Source: an uncultured Faecalibacterium sp. (GTDB lineage Bacteria; Bacillota; Clostridia; Oscillospirales; Ruminococcaceae). Taken from it: a stretch of 18,153 nucleotides of DNA. The notes under the pieces are model-generated. The model made no database searches. It saw nothing but the letters and a program-made list of their open reading frames with translations, and was not told where the DNA came from. Each line of letters begins with the position of its first letter. Position 1 is the first letter of the stretch. The DNA lies in NCBI GenBank assembly GCA_934501115.1, contig CAKSTO010000045.1:1-18153 (forward strand), given 5' to 3'. Made by a program: the position numbers and the translations under genes. Below, in pieces: positions 9,743-15,723 of this stretch.

Positions 9743-11209
9743 TTAGGCCAGAACGTTCAGCCGCTCAATTTCAGGATCTTCCGGGCCGGTCATGCTGCAG
9801 CCCTTGGCCTTGGCGTACTCGATGTAGTTCAGGATCTCTTTGGTGATGCGCTCGCCCGGAGCCAGAATGGGGATGCCCGGCGGGTAGCACATGACGAACT
9901 CGCTGCAGACCATGCCCTCGGTCTCCCGCAGAGGCAGGCTCTTTTTGGGGGCATAGAAGGCCTCCTGAGGGCTGGCAGCCACCACGGGGTCGATGTATTC
10001 CTGACTCAGCAGGCCGGAGCCGTCCGTCCGGTAGCGGCGTTTGATCTCGGCCAGTGCGCTGACCAGACGTTCCACCTCCTGCGGGCGGTCGCCGATGGAC
10101 AGATAGGCCAGAATGTTGCCGATATCGCCAAACTCGATCTGGATGTCGTACTCGTCCCGCAGGATGTCGTAGACCTCAATGCCAGCAAGGCCGATGTCCA
10201 GCGTGTGGACGCTGAGCTTCGTGGTGTCAAAATCGAACACGGAGTTGCCGTTGCACAGCTCCTTGCCGAAAGCGTAATAGCCGCCCACATTGTTGATCTC
10301 CTCACGGGCGTACTCGGCCATGTCAGCCACCTGATGAAAGACCTGCCGCCCCCGCAGCGCCAGATTGCGGCGGGAGATATCCAGGCTGGACATCAGCAGA
10401 TAGCTGCCGGAGGTCGTCTGGGTCAGGTTGATGATCTGCCGTACATAGCCCGGATGCACATTGGGGCCGATGAGCAGCAGGCTGGATTGAGTCAGGCTGC
10501 CGCCGCTCTTATGCATGGAAACAGACGCCATATCCGCGCCTGCTGCCATGGCAGACACCGGCAAGCCGCCGCCAAAGTAAAAGTGGGTGCCATGGGCTTC
10601 GTCGGCAAGGCAGAGCATCCCGGCGTCGTGCGCCATCTTGACGATGGCGCGCAGGTCGGAGCAGATGCCGTAATAGGTGGGGTTGTTCACCAGCACGGCA
10701 ACTGCATTGGGGTGCTCCTTGATGGCTTTTTCCACCTGCTCCCGCTTCATGCCAAGCGAGATGCCAAGGCGCTTGTCCACCTCGGGGTTCACATACACCG
10801 GCACTGCGCCGCACAGCACCAGCGCGTTCAGCACGCTGCGGTGCACGTTGCGGGGCAGAATGATCTCATCGCCCCGCTTGCAAACGGTCAGCACCATACT
10901 CTGCACACTGCTCGTGGTGCCGCCCACCATCAGAAAAGCGTGGGCTGCGCCAAAAGCGTCTGCAGCCAGCTCCTCCGCTTCCCGGATGACCGACACCGGG
11001 TGGCAGAGATTATCCAGCGGCTTCATACTGTTCACGTCCACGCCAACGCACTGCTGCCCCAGAAAAGCGGTCAGCTCCGGGTTGCCGCGGCCCCGTTTGT
11101 GACCGGGCACATCAAAGGGCACAACGCGCATCTGCCGGAACCGCTCCAGCGCCTCGTAGATGGGCGCACGGTTCTGGTTCAGCTTGAACCGTGTATGGTT
11201 CTCACTCAT
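9743..11209 (-). CDS. speA: arginine decarboxylase (Orn/Lys/Arg decarboxylase, short Firmicutes type)
   Basis: A 488-residue fold-I PLP decarboxylase, matching the roughly 490-residue Bacillus SpeA/YaaO class and lacking the wing domain of the long enterobacterial enzymes. Signatures are VPFDVPGHKRGRGNPE (30-45), AHAFLMVGGTTSS (89-101), LADEAHGTHFYFGG (201-214, D203 contacts the PLP ring nitrogen) and VSMHKSGGSLTQSS (230-243, K234 is the Schiff-base lysine). The C-terminal domain contains MCYPPGIPILAPGE. The ATG at 11209 has GGAGG at good spacing; the same frame is open to 11350 but runs through a terminator hairpin and has no ribosome site there. Arginine specificity is inferred from the downstream agmatinase. 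It is the first gene of the polyamine operon. Confidence 0.92.
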   Translation of the reverse strand: MSENHTRFKLNQNRAPIYEALERFRQMRVVPFDVPGHKRGRGNPELTAFLGQQCVGVDVNSMKPLDNLCHPVSVIREAEELAADAFGAAHAFLMVGGTTSSVQSMVLTVCKRGDEIILPRNVHRSVLNALVLCGAVPVYVNPEVDKRLGISLGMKREQVEKAIKEHPNAVAVLVNNPTYYGICSDLRAIVKMAHDAGMLCLADEAHGTHFYFGGGLPVSAMAAGADMASVSMHKSGGSLTQSSLLLIGPNVHPGYVRQIINLTQTTSGSYLLMSSLDISRRNLALRGRQVFHQVADMAEYAREEINNVGGYYAFGKELCNGNSVFDFDTTKLSVHTLDIGLAGIEVYDILRDEYDIQIEFGDIGNILAYLSIGDRPQEVERLVSALAEIKRRYRTDGSGLLSQEYIDPVVAASPQEAFYAPKKSLPLRETEGMVCSEFVMCYPPGIPILAPGERITKEILNYIEYAKAKGCSMTGPEDPEIERLNVLA

Positions 11210-11241
11210 GTTACTCCTCCGTCCATGGCTCCCTTTGGTAC

Positions 11242-11291
11242 AAAATAAAAAGCACAAGTCCTGCACACTTTTTTGTGCAGACCTGTGCTTT
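11242..11291 (-). terminator. leader terminator/attenuator immediately upstream of speA
   Basis: On the minus strand a stem of about 18 bp (11291-11274 with 11267-11249, one wobble and one bulge) closes a 6-nt loop and is followed by TTTTTATTTT (11250-11242). It sits only about 33 nt before the speA ATG and no minus-strand gene precedes it for 600 bp. It therefore looks like a regulated terminator in the speA leader. End-of-operon use for an upstream small RNA is the alternative. Confidence 0.75.
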
Positions 11292-11297
11292 GAAAAA

Positions 11298-11357
11298 TCA
11301 TTTGAATGCGCGGGTAAAACGCCCCCGGCCTCTGTGCCGGAAAACCTCATTCCTCAT
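11298..11357 (-). CDS. possible arginine-rich leader peptide of speA
   Basis: A 19-codon ORF (MRNEVFRHRGRGRFTRAFK) with six arginine codons (AGG, CGG, AGA, CGG, CGT, CGC) ends in TGA 7 nt before the terminator hairpin stem. The arrangement resembles amino-acid attenuation leaders, and arginine is the substrate of the encoded decarboxylase. Against it: there is no Shine-Dalgarno before the ATG, and the GC-rich hairpin (CCGGC...GCCGG) inside could produce arginine and glycine codons by chance. Confidence 0.33.
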   Translation of the reverse strand: MRNEVFRHRGRGRFTRAFK

Positions 11358-11384
11358 GATTCAAAAGACGGGATGACGAGAGTC

Positions 11385-11393
11385 TATATAGCA
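11385..11393 (-). promoter_or_regulatory. candidate extended -10 promoter for the speA leader
   Basis: Minus-strand TGCTATATA is an extended -10-like element with no clear -35. It would start a leader of roughly 170 nt containing the arginine-rich ORF and the terminator hairpin. A second, better-spaced promoter lies farther upstream (11636-11664), so which one drives speA is unresolved. Confidence 0.35.
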
Positions 11394-11484
11394 ATTACAC
11401 TTTTACTACTCTTATTGACCGTTTCACAAGTCTGCACGACGCCTCGCGCAATTTCATGGCTGTAAAGGAACCAACTTATAAAAT

Positions 11485-11578
11485 TTGAGCTGCTACGCTC
11501 AATCAATAATGGCAGCTTGCGCCGCCGGTCGGCAGTGGACCCGGCTGTCCGTATGGCCTTAGCCCCTCTGGGCGGTCC
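11485..11578 (-). ncRNA. folded segment of unknown class upstream of speA
   Basis: Three stems are visible. GGACC pairs with GGTCC (11578-11574 and 11541-11537) around an inner GC-rich loop. GGCGGC-GCAA-GCTGCC (11526-11511) has a GNRA-type tetraloop. TTGAGC-GTAGCA-GCTCAA (11502-11485) is followed by an ATTTTATAA tail. It lies downstream of the best minus-strand promoter in the gap. It could be a small RNA ending at the last hairpin, part of a long speA leader, or a dispersed intergenic repeat. I do not recognise a known class. Confidence 0.35.
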
Positions 11579-11635
11579 TTGAGTAAATTGCTTTGAAAAG
11601 ACTCCGACGAACTTTGTCTCTCAAAATCGAATGTT

Positions 11636-11664
11636 ATCTTACCATGAAGAAGGAATGCTGTCAA
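11636..11664 (-). promoter_or_regulatory. candidate sigma-A promoter reading towards speA
   Basis: A perfect -35 TTGACA (11664-11659) and TAAGAT (11641-11636) are separated by exactly 17 bp on the minus strand. It would transcribe the folded segment at 11485-11578 and possibly continue into the speA leader. Confidence 0.55.
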
Positions 11665-11731
11665 CCGTTTTTTCGTAAAATCCCCGTCAATCTTTGTAAA
11701 AATGTGACTTGTCTTCTTTTTCCGCAGATGA

Positions 11732-11760
11732 TTGCGCCTTTCAGCGCGACTTGCTATAAT
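11732..11760 (+). promoter_or_regulatory. strong candidate promoter for the nonapeptide transcript
   Basis: TTGCGC (11732-11737), 17 bp, then TATAAT (11755-11760), with TGC making it an extended -10 (TGCTATAAT). This is the best promoter match in the window. Transcription would begin near 11767, directly at the three-way junction described next. Confidence 0.65.
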
Positions 11761-11768
11761 GGGTTCAA

Positions 11769-11808
11769 CGTGTTCTGCCCGGCAGACGCCTGCGGCGGGA
11801 CGCACACG
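11769..11808 (+). ncRNA. candidate structured leader RNA, compact three-way junction
   Basis: Stem P1 CGTGT (11769-11773) pairs with ACACG (11804-11808). It encloses P2 TCTGC-CCG-GCAGA (11774-11786) and P3 CGCC-TGC-GGCG (11787-11797), followed by unpaired GGACGC. All stems are perfect and abut each other. It starts within a few nt of the predicted transcription start and is followed by GATCCG, a T6 run and a strong Shine-Dalgarno. Its class is unknown to me. Confidence 0.4.
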
Positions 11809-11835
11809 GATCCGTTTTTTCAGGAGGAGCATATC

Positions 11836-11865
11836 ATGCGAGTACCCTATCATATCTTCTCGTAA
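11836..11865 (+). CDS. nonapeptide ORF with perfect Shine-Dalgarno
   Basis: ATG at 11836 encodes MRVPYHIFS, ending in TAA. CAGGAGG (11821-11827) lies 8 nt upstream and a strong promoter and folded leader precede it, so translation is credible. The stop codon sits in the loop of a small hairpin (TCTTCT...AGAAGA). No plus-strand gene follows; the next gene, NAD(P)HX dehydratase, is convergent with its stop at 11891. A weak stem with a T5 tract at 11886-11892 may end the transcript. Possible roles are a leader peptide whose downstream gene is gone, a short signalling or toxic peptide, or a small RNA that happens to carry an ORF. Confidence 0.4.
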   Translation: MRVPYHIFS

Positions 11866-11890
11866 AAGAAGAGCGGTGCTTTGCTTGTTT

Positions 11891-12790
11891 TTACCGACGA
11901 TTTTCTGCAAACATCTGCCCCAGTTCCGGCAGGATATCGTGGGGCAGCATCCCGTATTCGCCCAGCTTTGCGGCGGTACGGTCTGCGGCGGCACCGTGCA
12001 GATACACCGCACAGGCAGCGGCCTCATAAGCGGGCAGGCGGCAGGCCAGAAGCGCCGCCGTCATCCCTGCCAGAACGTCCCCGCTACCGCCCCGGGCAAG
12101 GCCCGGGTTGCCGGTGGGATTCACGCATGCACGGCCATCTGGCGCAGCCACAACGGTGCGGGAACCCTTGAGCACCACCACCGCATTCCATTTTTTTGCA
12201 TACCGCCGGGCAGCGCCTATGCGGTCGGCGCTGATCTCCTCTGCAGAAAGCCCGGTGAGACGAGCCATCTCTCCGGGATGCGGAGTAACGATAAGTTCCC
12301 CTTCCGGGTGCGGGAACTGCTCGCCCGCAGAGATCAGCTGAGCAGCGGCATTCAGGCCGTCGGCGTCCAGCACCGCACTGCCCGCAAAGCCCGGCAGAAG
12401 CCTTTGCACAAGTGTGCGCGTCTCAGCCGCCCGCCCTGTGCTCTGGGCTGTGCCGCCAAGACCCGGCCCCAGCAGCAGCACCGTTGCCTTCTGGCGCTGG
12501 ATGAGCGGGATGCTTTCCGGCGAGATGCCGCCCTCTGCCCCGGCCGTGCAGGGGCACAGACAGCACTCCGGCAGGCGGGTCGCAGCAGCGGCAAGCACCG
12601 GCTCCACGCTGGCAAGGGTCACGATGCCTGCACCGGCACGCAGAGCACCCTCTGCCGCCAGCAGAGCCGCCCCGCGGTAACAGGCACTGCCCGCCACGGC
12701 CAGCACCGCGCCAAAGGTGCCTTTGTGGCTGTCGCGGGGGCGCGGCGGGATATTCCGCCAGACAAATTCTTCGGTGAGTTCAACTGCCAT
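11891..12790 (-). CDS. nnrD: ADP-dependent (S)-NAD(P)H-hydrate dehydratase
   Basis: A 299-residue ribokinase-fold repair enzyme that dehydrates damaged NAD(P)H hydrates using ADP or ATP. Signatures are RDSHKGTFGAVLAVAGS (19-35), RAGAGIVTLAS (51-61), LLLGPGLGG (105-113), ELIVTPHPGEMARLTG (165-180) and NPTGNPGLARGGSGDVLAGM (224-243). The ATG at 12790 has GGAGGT 6 nt upstream; an open extension to 12856 lacks a ribosome site and family similarity. It encodes only the dehydratase domain, without the NnrE epimerase often fused to it, so the epimerase must be elsewhere. It lies 90 bp after the GTPase-nuclease gene on the same strand with no terminator between them, so the two are probably co-transcribed. 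Confidence 0.9.
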   Translation of the reverse strand: MAVELTEEFVWRNIPPRPRDSHKGTFGAVLAVAGSACYRGAALLAAEGALRAGAGIVTLASVEPVLAAAATRLPECCLCPCTAGAEGGISPESIPLIQRQKATVLLLGPGLGGTAQSTGRAAETRTLVQRLLPGFAGSAVLDADGLNAAAQLISAGEQFPHPEGELIVTPHPGEMARLTGLSAEEISADRIGAARRYAKKWNAVVVLKGSRTVVAAPDGRACVNPTGNPGLARGGSGDVLAGMTAALLACRLPAYEAAACAVYLHGAAADRTAAKLGEYGMLPHDILPELGQMFAENRR

Positions 12791-12880
12791 CGTGCACCTC
12801 CAGTAGAACGATCGAAATACCCGCCTCTGCGCTCCGGGCATTTCAGTGGAAAACATATTATTGATCTGCGATTGTCGTAC

Positions 12881-15481
12881 TCACGCCTGTCCCTGCACAA
12901 GGGCGCGGATCTGTTTTTCCACGTTCTGCACTTCCTCGTGGAACATCCGCGCCGACACGCGCAGCGCGCCATGACCCAGGATGATGATCTGCTCCATGCC
13001 GTCCGAAGTGGCCACGCGCACGCGGCGTCCTTTTCCGATCTCATGGGTGACATGCTCGATGAACATATCTGCCGTTTCCGCTTCCTTGGTATAGACCACA
13101 TGGATATTGTGGTACTGCTCAATGGAGCCGGGGCTGCCCGGCACACGGTAGGCATCAAACACCAGAATGAGGTTGCATTTCGCATAGCCCTGATAGTTGC
13201 ACAGGATGTCCATCAGCTTGTGCCGGGCGGCTTCCAGACTGTCTTTTGCAAGGGCGTTCAGCTCGTCCCACGCAAAGATGATGTTGTATCCGTCCACCAG
13301 CAGATACTCCGGCAGGATCTCCCATTGTTCCGCATTGAAATCCGGACGTTCCTGCTTCTGCACCGGGCGGAATGCCGCTAGTGGATCCCGTTTGATGGGG
13401 CCATAGGTACGCTCAAAAATTTTGAGCAGTTCGGCGTCCTCTTCCAGCGTGGCACGGTAGGCCATCGCACGCCGCTGCGGCGCATCCTGAACTTTCTGCT
13501 CCGGGCGGGTGCTTTTGCCCCATCCGCTGTCCACATGCATATAGCTGCGCACCTGATTCCAAGGCACAACAAAGCCTGCACCGTGGGCACAGAACACCGA
13601 GTCTGCCGGGTTTTCAAGGTCGTGCTCCGGCTCGTAGCCCGCCGCTTCAATGATCTCTGCCGCATTGTGGCAGGGACGGTAGCCGTCCAGCGTCAGGCTA
13701 AGGTGCCCCCGGCCTCGGGTATAGCCGACCACCTTCATGGCATAGCTGCGCATCGCAGCCACCGGTGCAGACCCGGTGAGAACTGCCATCTCGCCCCCGC
13801 TTTCCGGCGGGTCAAAGCTGCCTTCCATGCACTGGATATCGCTCATGGCACGGCCGAGGTTCTCTACCGGAACTTCCAGACGGAAGGCATACCATGGCTC
13901 CAGCAGCTGACTTTTTGCCATCATCAAACCCTGCCGCACTGCGCGGTAGGTCGCCTGCCGGAAGTCGCCGCCCTCCGTGTGCTTGAGGTGGGCGCGGCCT
14001 GCAATCAGTGTGATCTTCACATCGGTCAGCGGCGCACCGGTCAACACACCGAGATGCTGTTTTTCTTCCAGATGGGTCAGCACAAGGCGCTGCCAGTTTT
14101 TATCCAGCACTTCTTCCCGGCAGTCTGCCGCAAACTGCATTCCGCTGCCCCGTGGCAAAGGTTCCAGCTTGACATGCACTTCTGCATAGTGGCGCAGGGG
14201 CTCATAGTGCCCCACGCCCTCCATCGGCTCGGTGATGGTCTCCTTATACAGGATGCCGCCGGGTCCGAACTCCACGTTCAGGCCGAATCGCTCTGCCAGC
14301 AGGCTGCGCAGCACCTCCAGCTGGATCTCGCCCATGAGCTGTACATGGATCTCGCCCAGAGTCTCGCTCCACACCACATGCAGCTGAGGTTCTTCCTCCT
14401 CCATGCGGTGCAGTTTTCCAAGTGCTGCATGGACATCCGTCCCATCCGGCAGCAGTACCTGATAGCTCAGCACCGGCTCCAGCACCGGGACGTCGCTGTC
14501 GCGTTCTGCGCCAAGCCCCTTGCCCGGGCGAGCCTTGGTCAGGCCGGTGACGGCACAGATCTGCCCCGGCTCAATCGCTTCTGCCAGCGTATATTTTGCG
14601 CCTGAATAGAGCCGCAGCTGGTTGACCTTTTCGCTCCACGGCTCGCCGTCCGCTTCGCCCGAGAGCTGCGCTTTGACCTTCAGTTCGCCTCCCGTCACCC
14701 GCAGCCAGGTCAATCGTGTGCCCTGCTCGTCCTGCGAGATCTTGAAAACTTTTGCGCCAAAAGACTCCAGCGCCGGTGCCGGCCGGGTAAACCGGTCGAT
14801 CCCATCCAGCAAGGCATCCACACTCTCAAGCTGGTCGTTATCGGTGCGTCTCAGTGCCGAACCAAACCAGCACGGGAACACATGCCGCCGGGCAATGGCT
14901 TGAATGATCTCCGCATCGGTCAGTGTCCCTTCATCCAGCATCCGGTTCATCAGGGTCTCGTCGCACAAAGCCAGTGCTTCGTCCCGGTCAGCCTGCGCCG
15001 CGCCAAAATCCACAAAGCCCTCGCCCAGACGGTGCTGCAGCTGTGTGAGCAGCTCTTCCCTGCCCTTGCCGGGCAGATCCATCTTGTTTACAAAAACAAA
15101 CGTTGGCACGTGATAGCGGCGCAGCAGCCGCCAAAGCGTTTCGGTGTGGCTTTGCACGCCGTCCGTTCCGCTGACCACCAGCACCGCATAATCCAGTACC
15201 TGCAGCGTGCGCTCAGTCTCGGTGGAAAAATCCACATGGCCGGGTGTATCCAGCAGCGAGATCTCCGTATTGCCGGCTGTCAACAGTGCCTGCTTAGAAA
15301 AAATAGTGATTCCGCGTGCTTTTTCAAGTGTGTCGGTATCCAGAAAGGCATCCTTGTGATCCACCCGGCCCAGCTTCCGGATGGCACCGGAGCGGTAGAG
15401 CATGGCTTCGGACAGGGTCGTTTTGCCGGAGTCCACATGAGCCAGAATGCCCAGAACGATCTGCTTATGCGTTGTTTCCAT
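12881..15481 (-). CDS. TetM/EF-G-like translational GTPase fused to a C-terminal NYN (YacP/Rae1-like) ribonuclease domain
   Basis: An 866-residue, two-part protein. Residues 1-615 have the ribosomal-protection/EF-G layout: G1 AHVDSGKT (14-21), G2 RGIT (56-59), G3 DTPGH (78-82), G4 NKMD (132-135), G5 SAL (208-210), a beta-barrel (240-340), then EF-G-like domains III-V (QLHVVWSETLGEIHVQLMGEIQ near 366-387; GYTRGRGHLSLTL near 586-598). A linker (615-720) contains VFCAHGAGFVVPW. Residues 724-855 form a NYN domain like Bacillus YacP/Rae1: LLVDGYNIIFAW (D730), LVFDAYRVPG (D776), TKEAETADMFIE (798-809) and VATSDGMEQ (D827). The start has AGGAG at good spacing and its own promoter. Annotation as tetracycline resistance would be unsafe because the drug-site loop differs. 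Inference: a ribosome-targeted A-site nuclease. Confidence 0.9.
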   Translation of the reverse strand: METTHKQIVLGILAHVDSGKTTLSEAMLYRSGAIRKLGRVDHKDAFLDTDTLEKARGITIFSKQALLTAGNTEISLLDTPGHVDFSTETERTLQVLDYAVLVVSGTDGVQSHTETLWRLLRRYHVPTFVFVNKMDLPGKGREELLTQLQHRLGEGFVDFGAAQADRDEALALCDETLMNRMLDEGTLTDAEIIQAIARRHVFPCWFGSALRRTDNDQLESVDALLDGIDRFTRPAPALESFGAKVFKISQDEQGTRLTWLRVTGGELKVKAQLSGEADGEPWSEKVNQLRLYSGAKYTLAEAIEPGQICAVTGLTKARPGKGLGAERDSDVPVLEPVLSYQVLLPDGTDVHAALGKLHRMEEEEPQLHVVWSETLGEIHVQLMGEIQLEVLRSLLAERFGLNVEFGPGGILYKETITEPMEGVGHYEPLRHYAEVHVKLEPLPRGSGMQFAADCREEVLDKNWQRLVLTHLEEKQHLGVLTGAPLTDVKITLIAGRAHLKHTEGGDFRQATYRAVRQGLMMAKSQLLEPWYAFRLEVPVENLGRAMSDIQCMEGSFDPPESGGEMAVLTGSAPVAAMRSYAMKVVGYTRGRGHLSLTLDGYRPCHNAAEIIEAAGYEPEHDLENPADSVFCAHGAGFVVPWNQVRSYMHVDSGWGKSTRPEQKVQDAPQRRAMAYRATLEEDAELLKIFERTYGPIKRDPLAAFRPVQKQERPDFNAEQWEILPEYLLVDGYNIIFAWDELNALAKDSLEAARHKLMDILCNYQGYAKCNLILVFDAYRVPGSPGSIEQYHNIHVVYTKEAETADMFIEHVTHEIGKGRRVRVATSDGMEQIIILGHGALRVSARMFHEEVQNVEKQIRALVQGQA

Positions 15482-15525
15482 CCACTTCTCCTAGGGTACA
15501 TCTTACCAATCAGAATTTCATTTTT

Positions 15526-15534
15526 ATTGTAGCA
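15526..15534 (-). promoter_or_regulatory. extended -10 promoter of the GTPase-nuclease gene
   Basis: Minus-strand TGCTACAAT, with TACAAT at 15531-15526, lies 45 bp upstream of the ATG. The -35 region is only T-rich. A strong terminator just upstream (15617-15656) isolates the gene from gpmI, so it needs its own promoter. Confidence 0.55.
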
Positions 15535-15616
15535 CGGATGGGCAAAAAAGAAAAGTTTTTGATTTAGAATGGGGTCGAAACCCAAAACGCAATTTATCTT
15601 ATCGGCTTTTCGCGTG

Positions 15617-15656
15617 AAAAAACAGCTCTGGAAAATCCGCAGATTTTCCAGAGCTG
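15617..15656 (-). terminator. intrinsic terminator of gpmI
   Basis: A perfect 15-bp stem, CAGCTCTGGAAAATC with its complement (15623-15637 and 15642-15656), closes a 4-nt loop and is followed on the minus strand by six Ts (15622-15617). It lies about 70 bp after the gpmI stop. Confidence 0.95.
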
Positions 15657-15723
15657 TAAATATAAGAATAACAATTCCGCTATTCATAGCCAAAGCGAAC
15701 GCGTCGGCTATTTTAACGGTCAG

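Noticed and set aside
9743..11350. Arginine decarboxylase extended N-terminally by 47 residues to an ATG at 11350
   Set aside because: The extension reads through the leader terminator hairpin, has no Shine-Dalgarno at proper spacing and is unlike the family; the ATG at 11209 has GGAGG and the right length.
11593..11865. 90-codon plus-strand ORF ending at the nonapeptide stop
   Set aside because: No ribosome site and low-quality composition; only its last ten codons, with their own perfect Shine-Dalgarno and promoter, are credible.
11862..11892. Terminator for nnrD on the minus strand
   Set aside because: A small hairpin exists but no T-run follows on the minus strand; the T5 tract there serves the plus strand at best.
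15280..15693. 137-codon minus-strand ORF upstream of the GTPase gene
   Set aside because: It crosses a strong terminator, a promoter and the out-of-frame start of the GTPase; no family resemblance.
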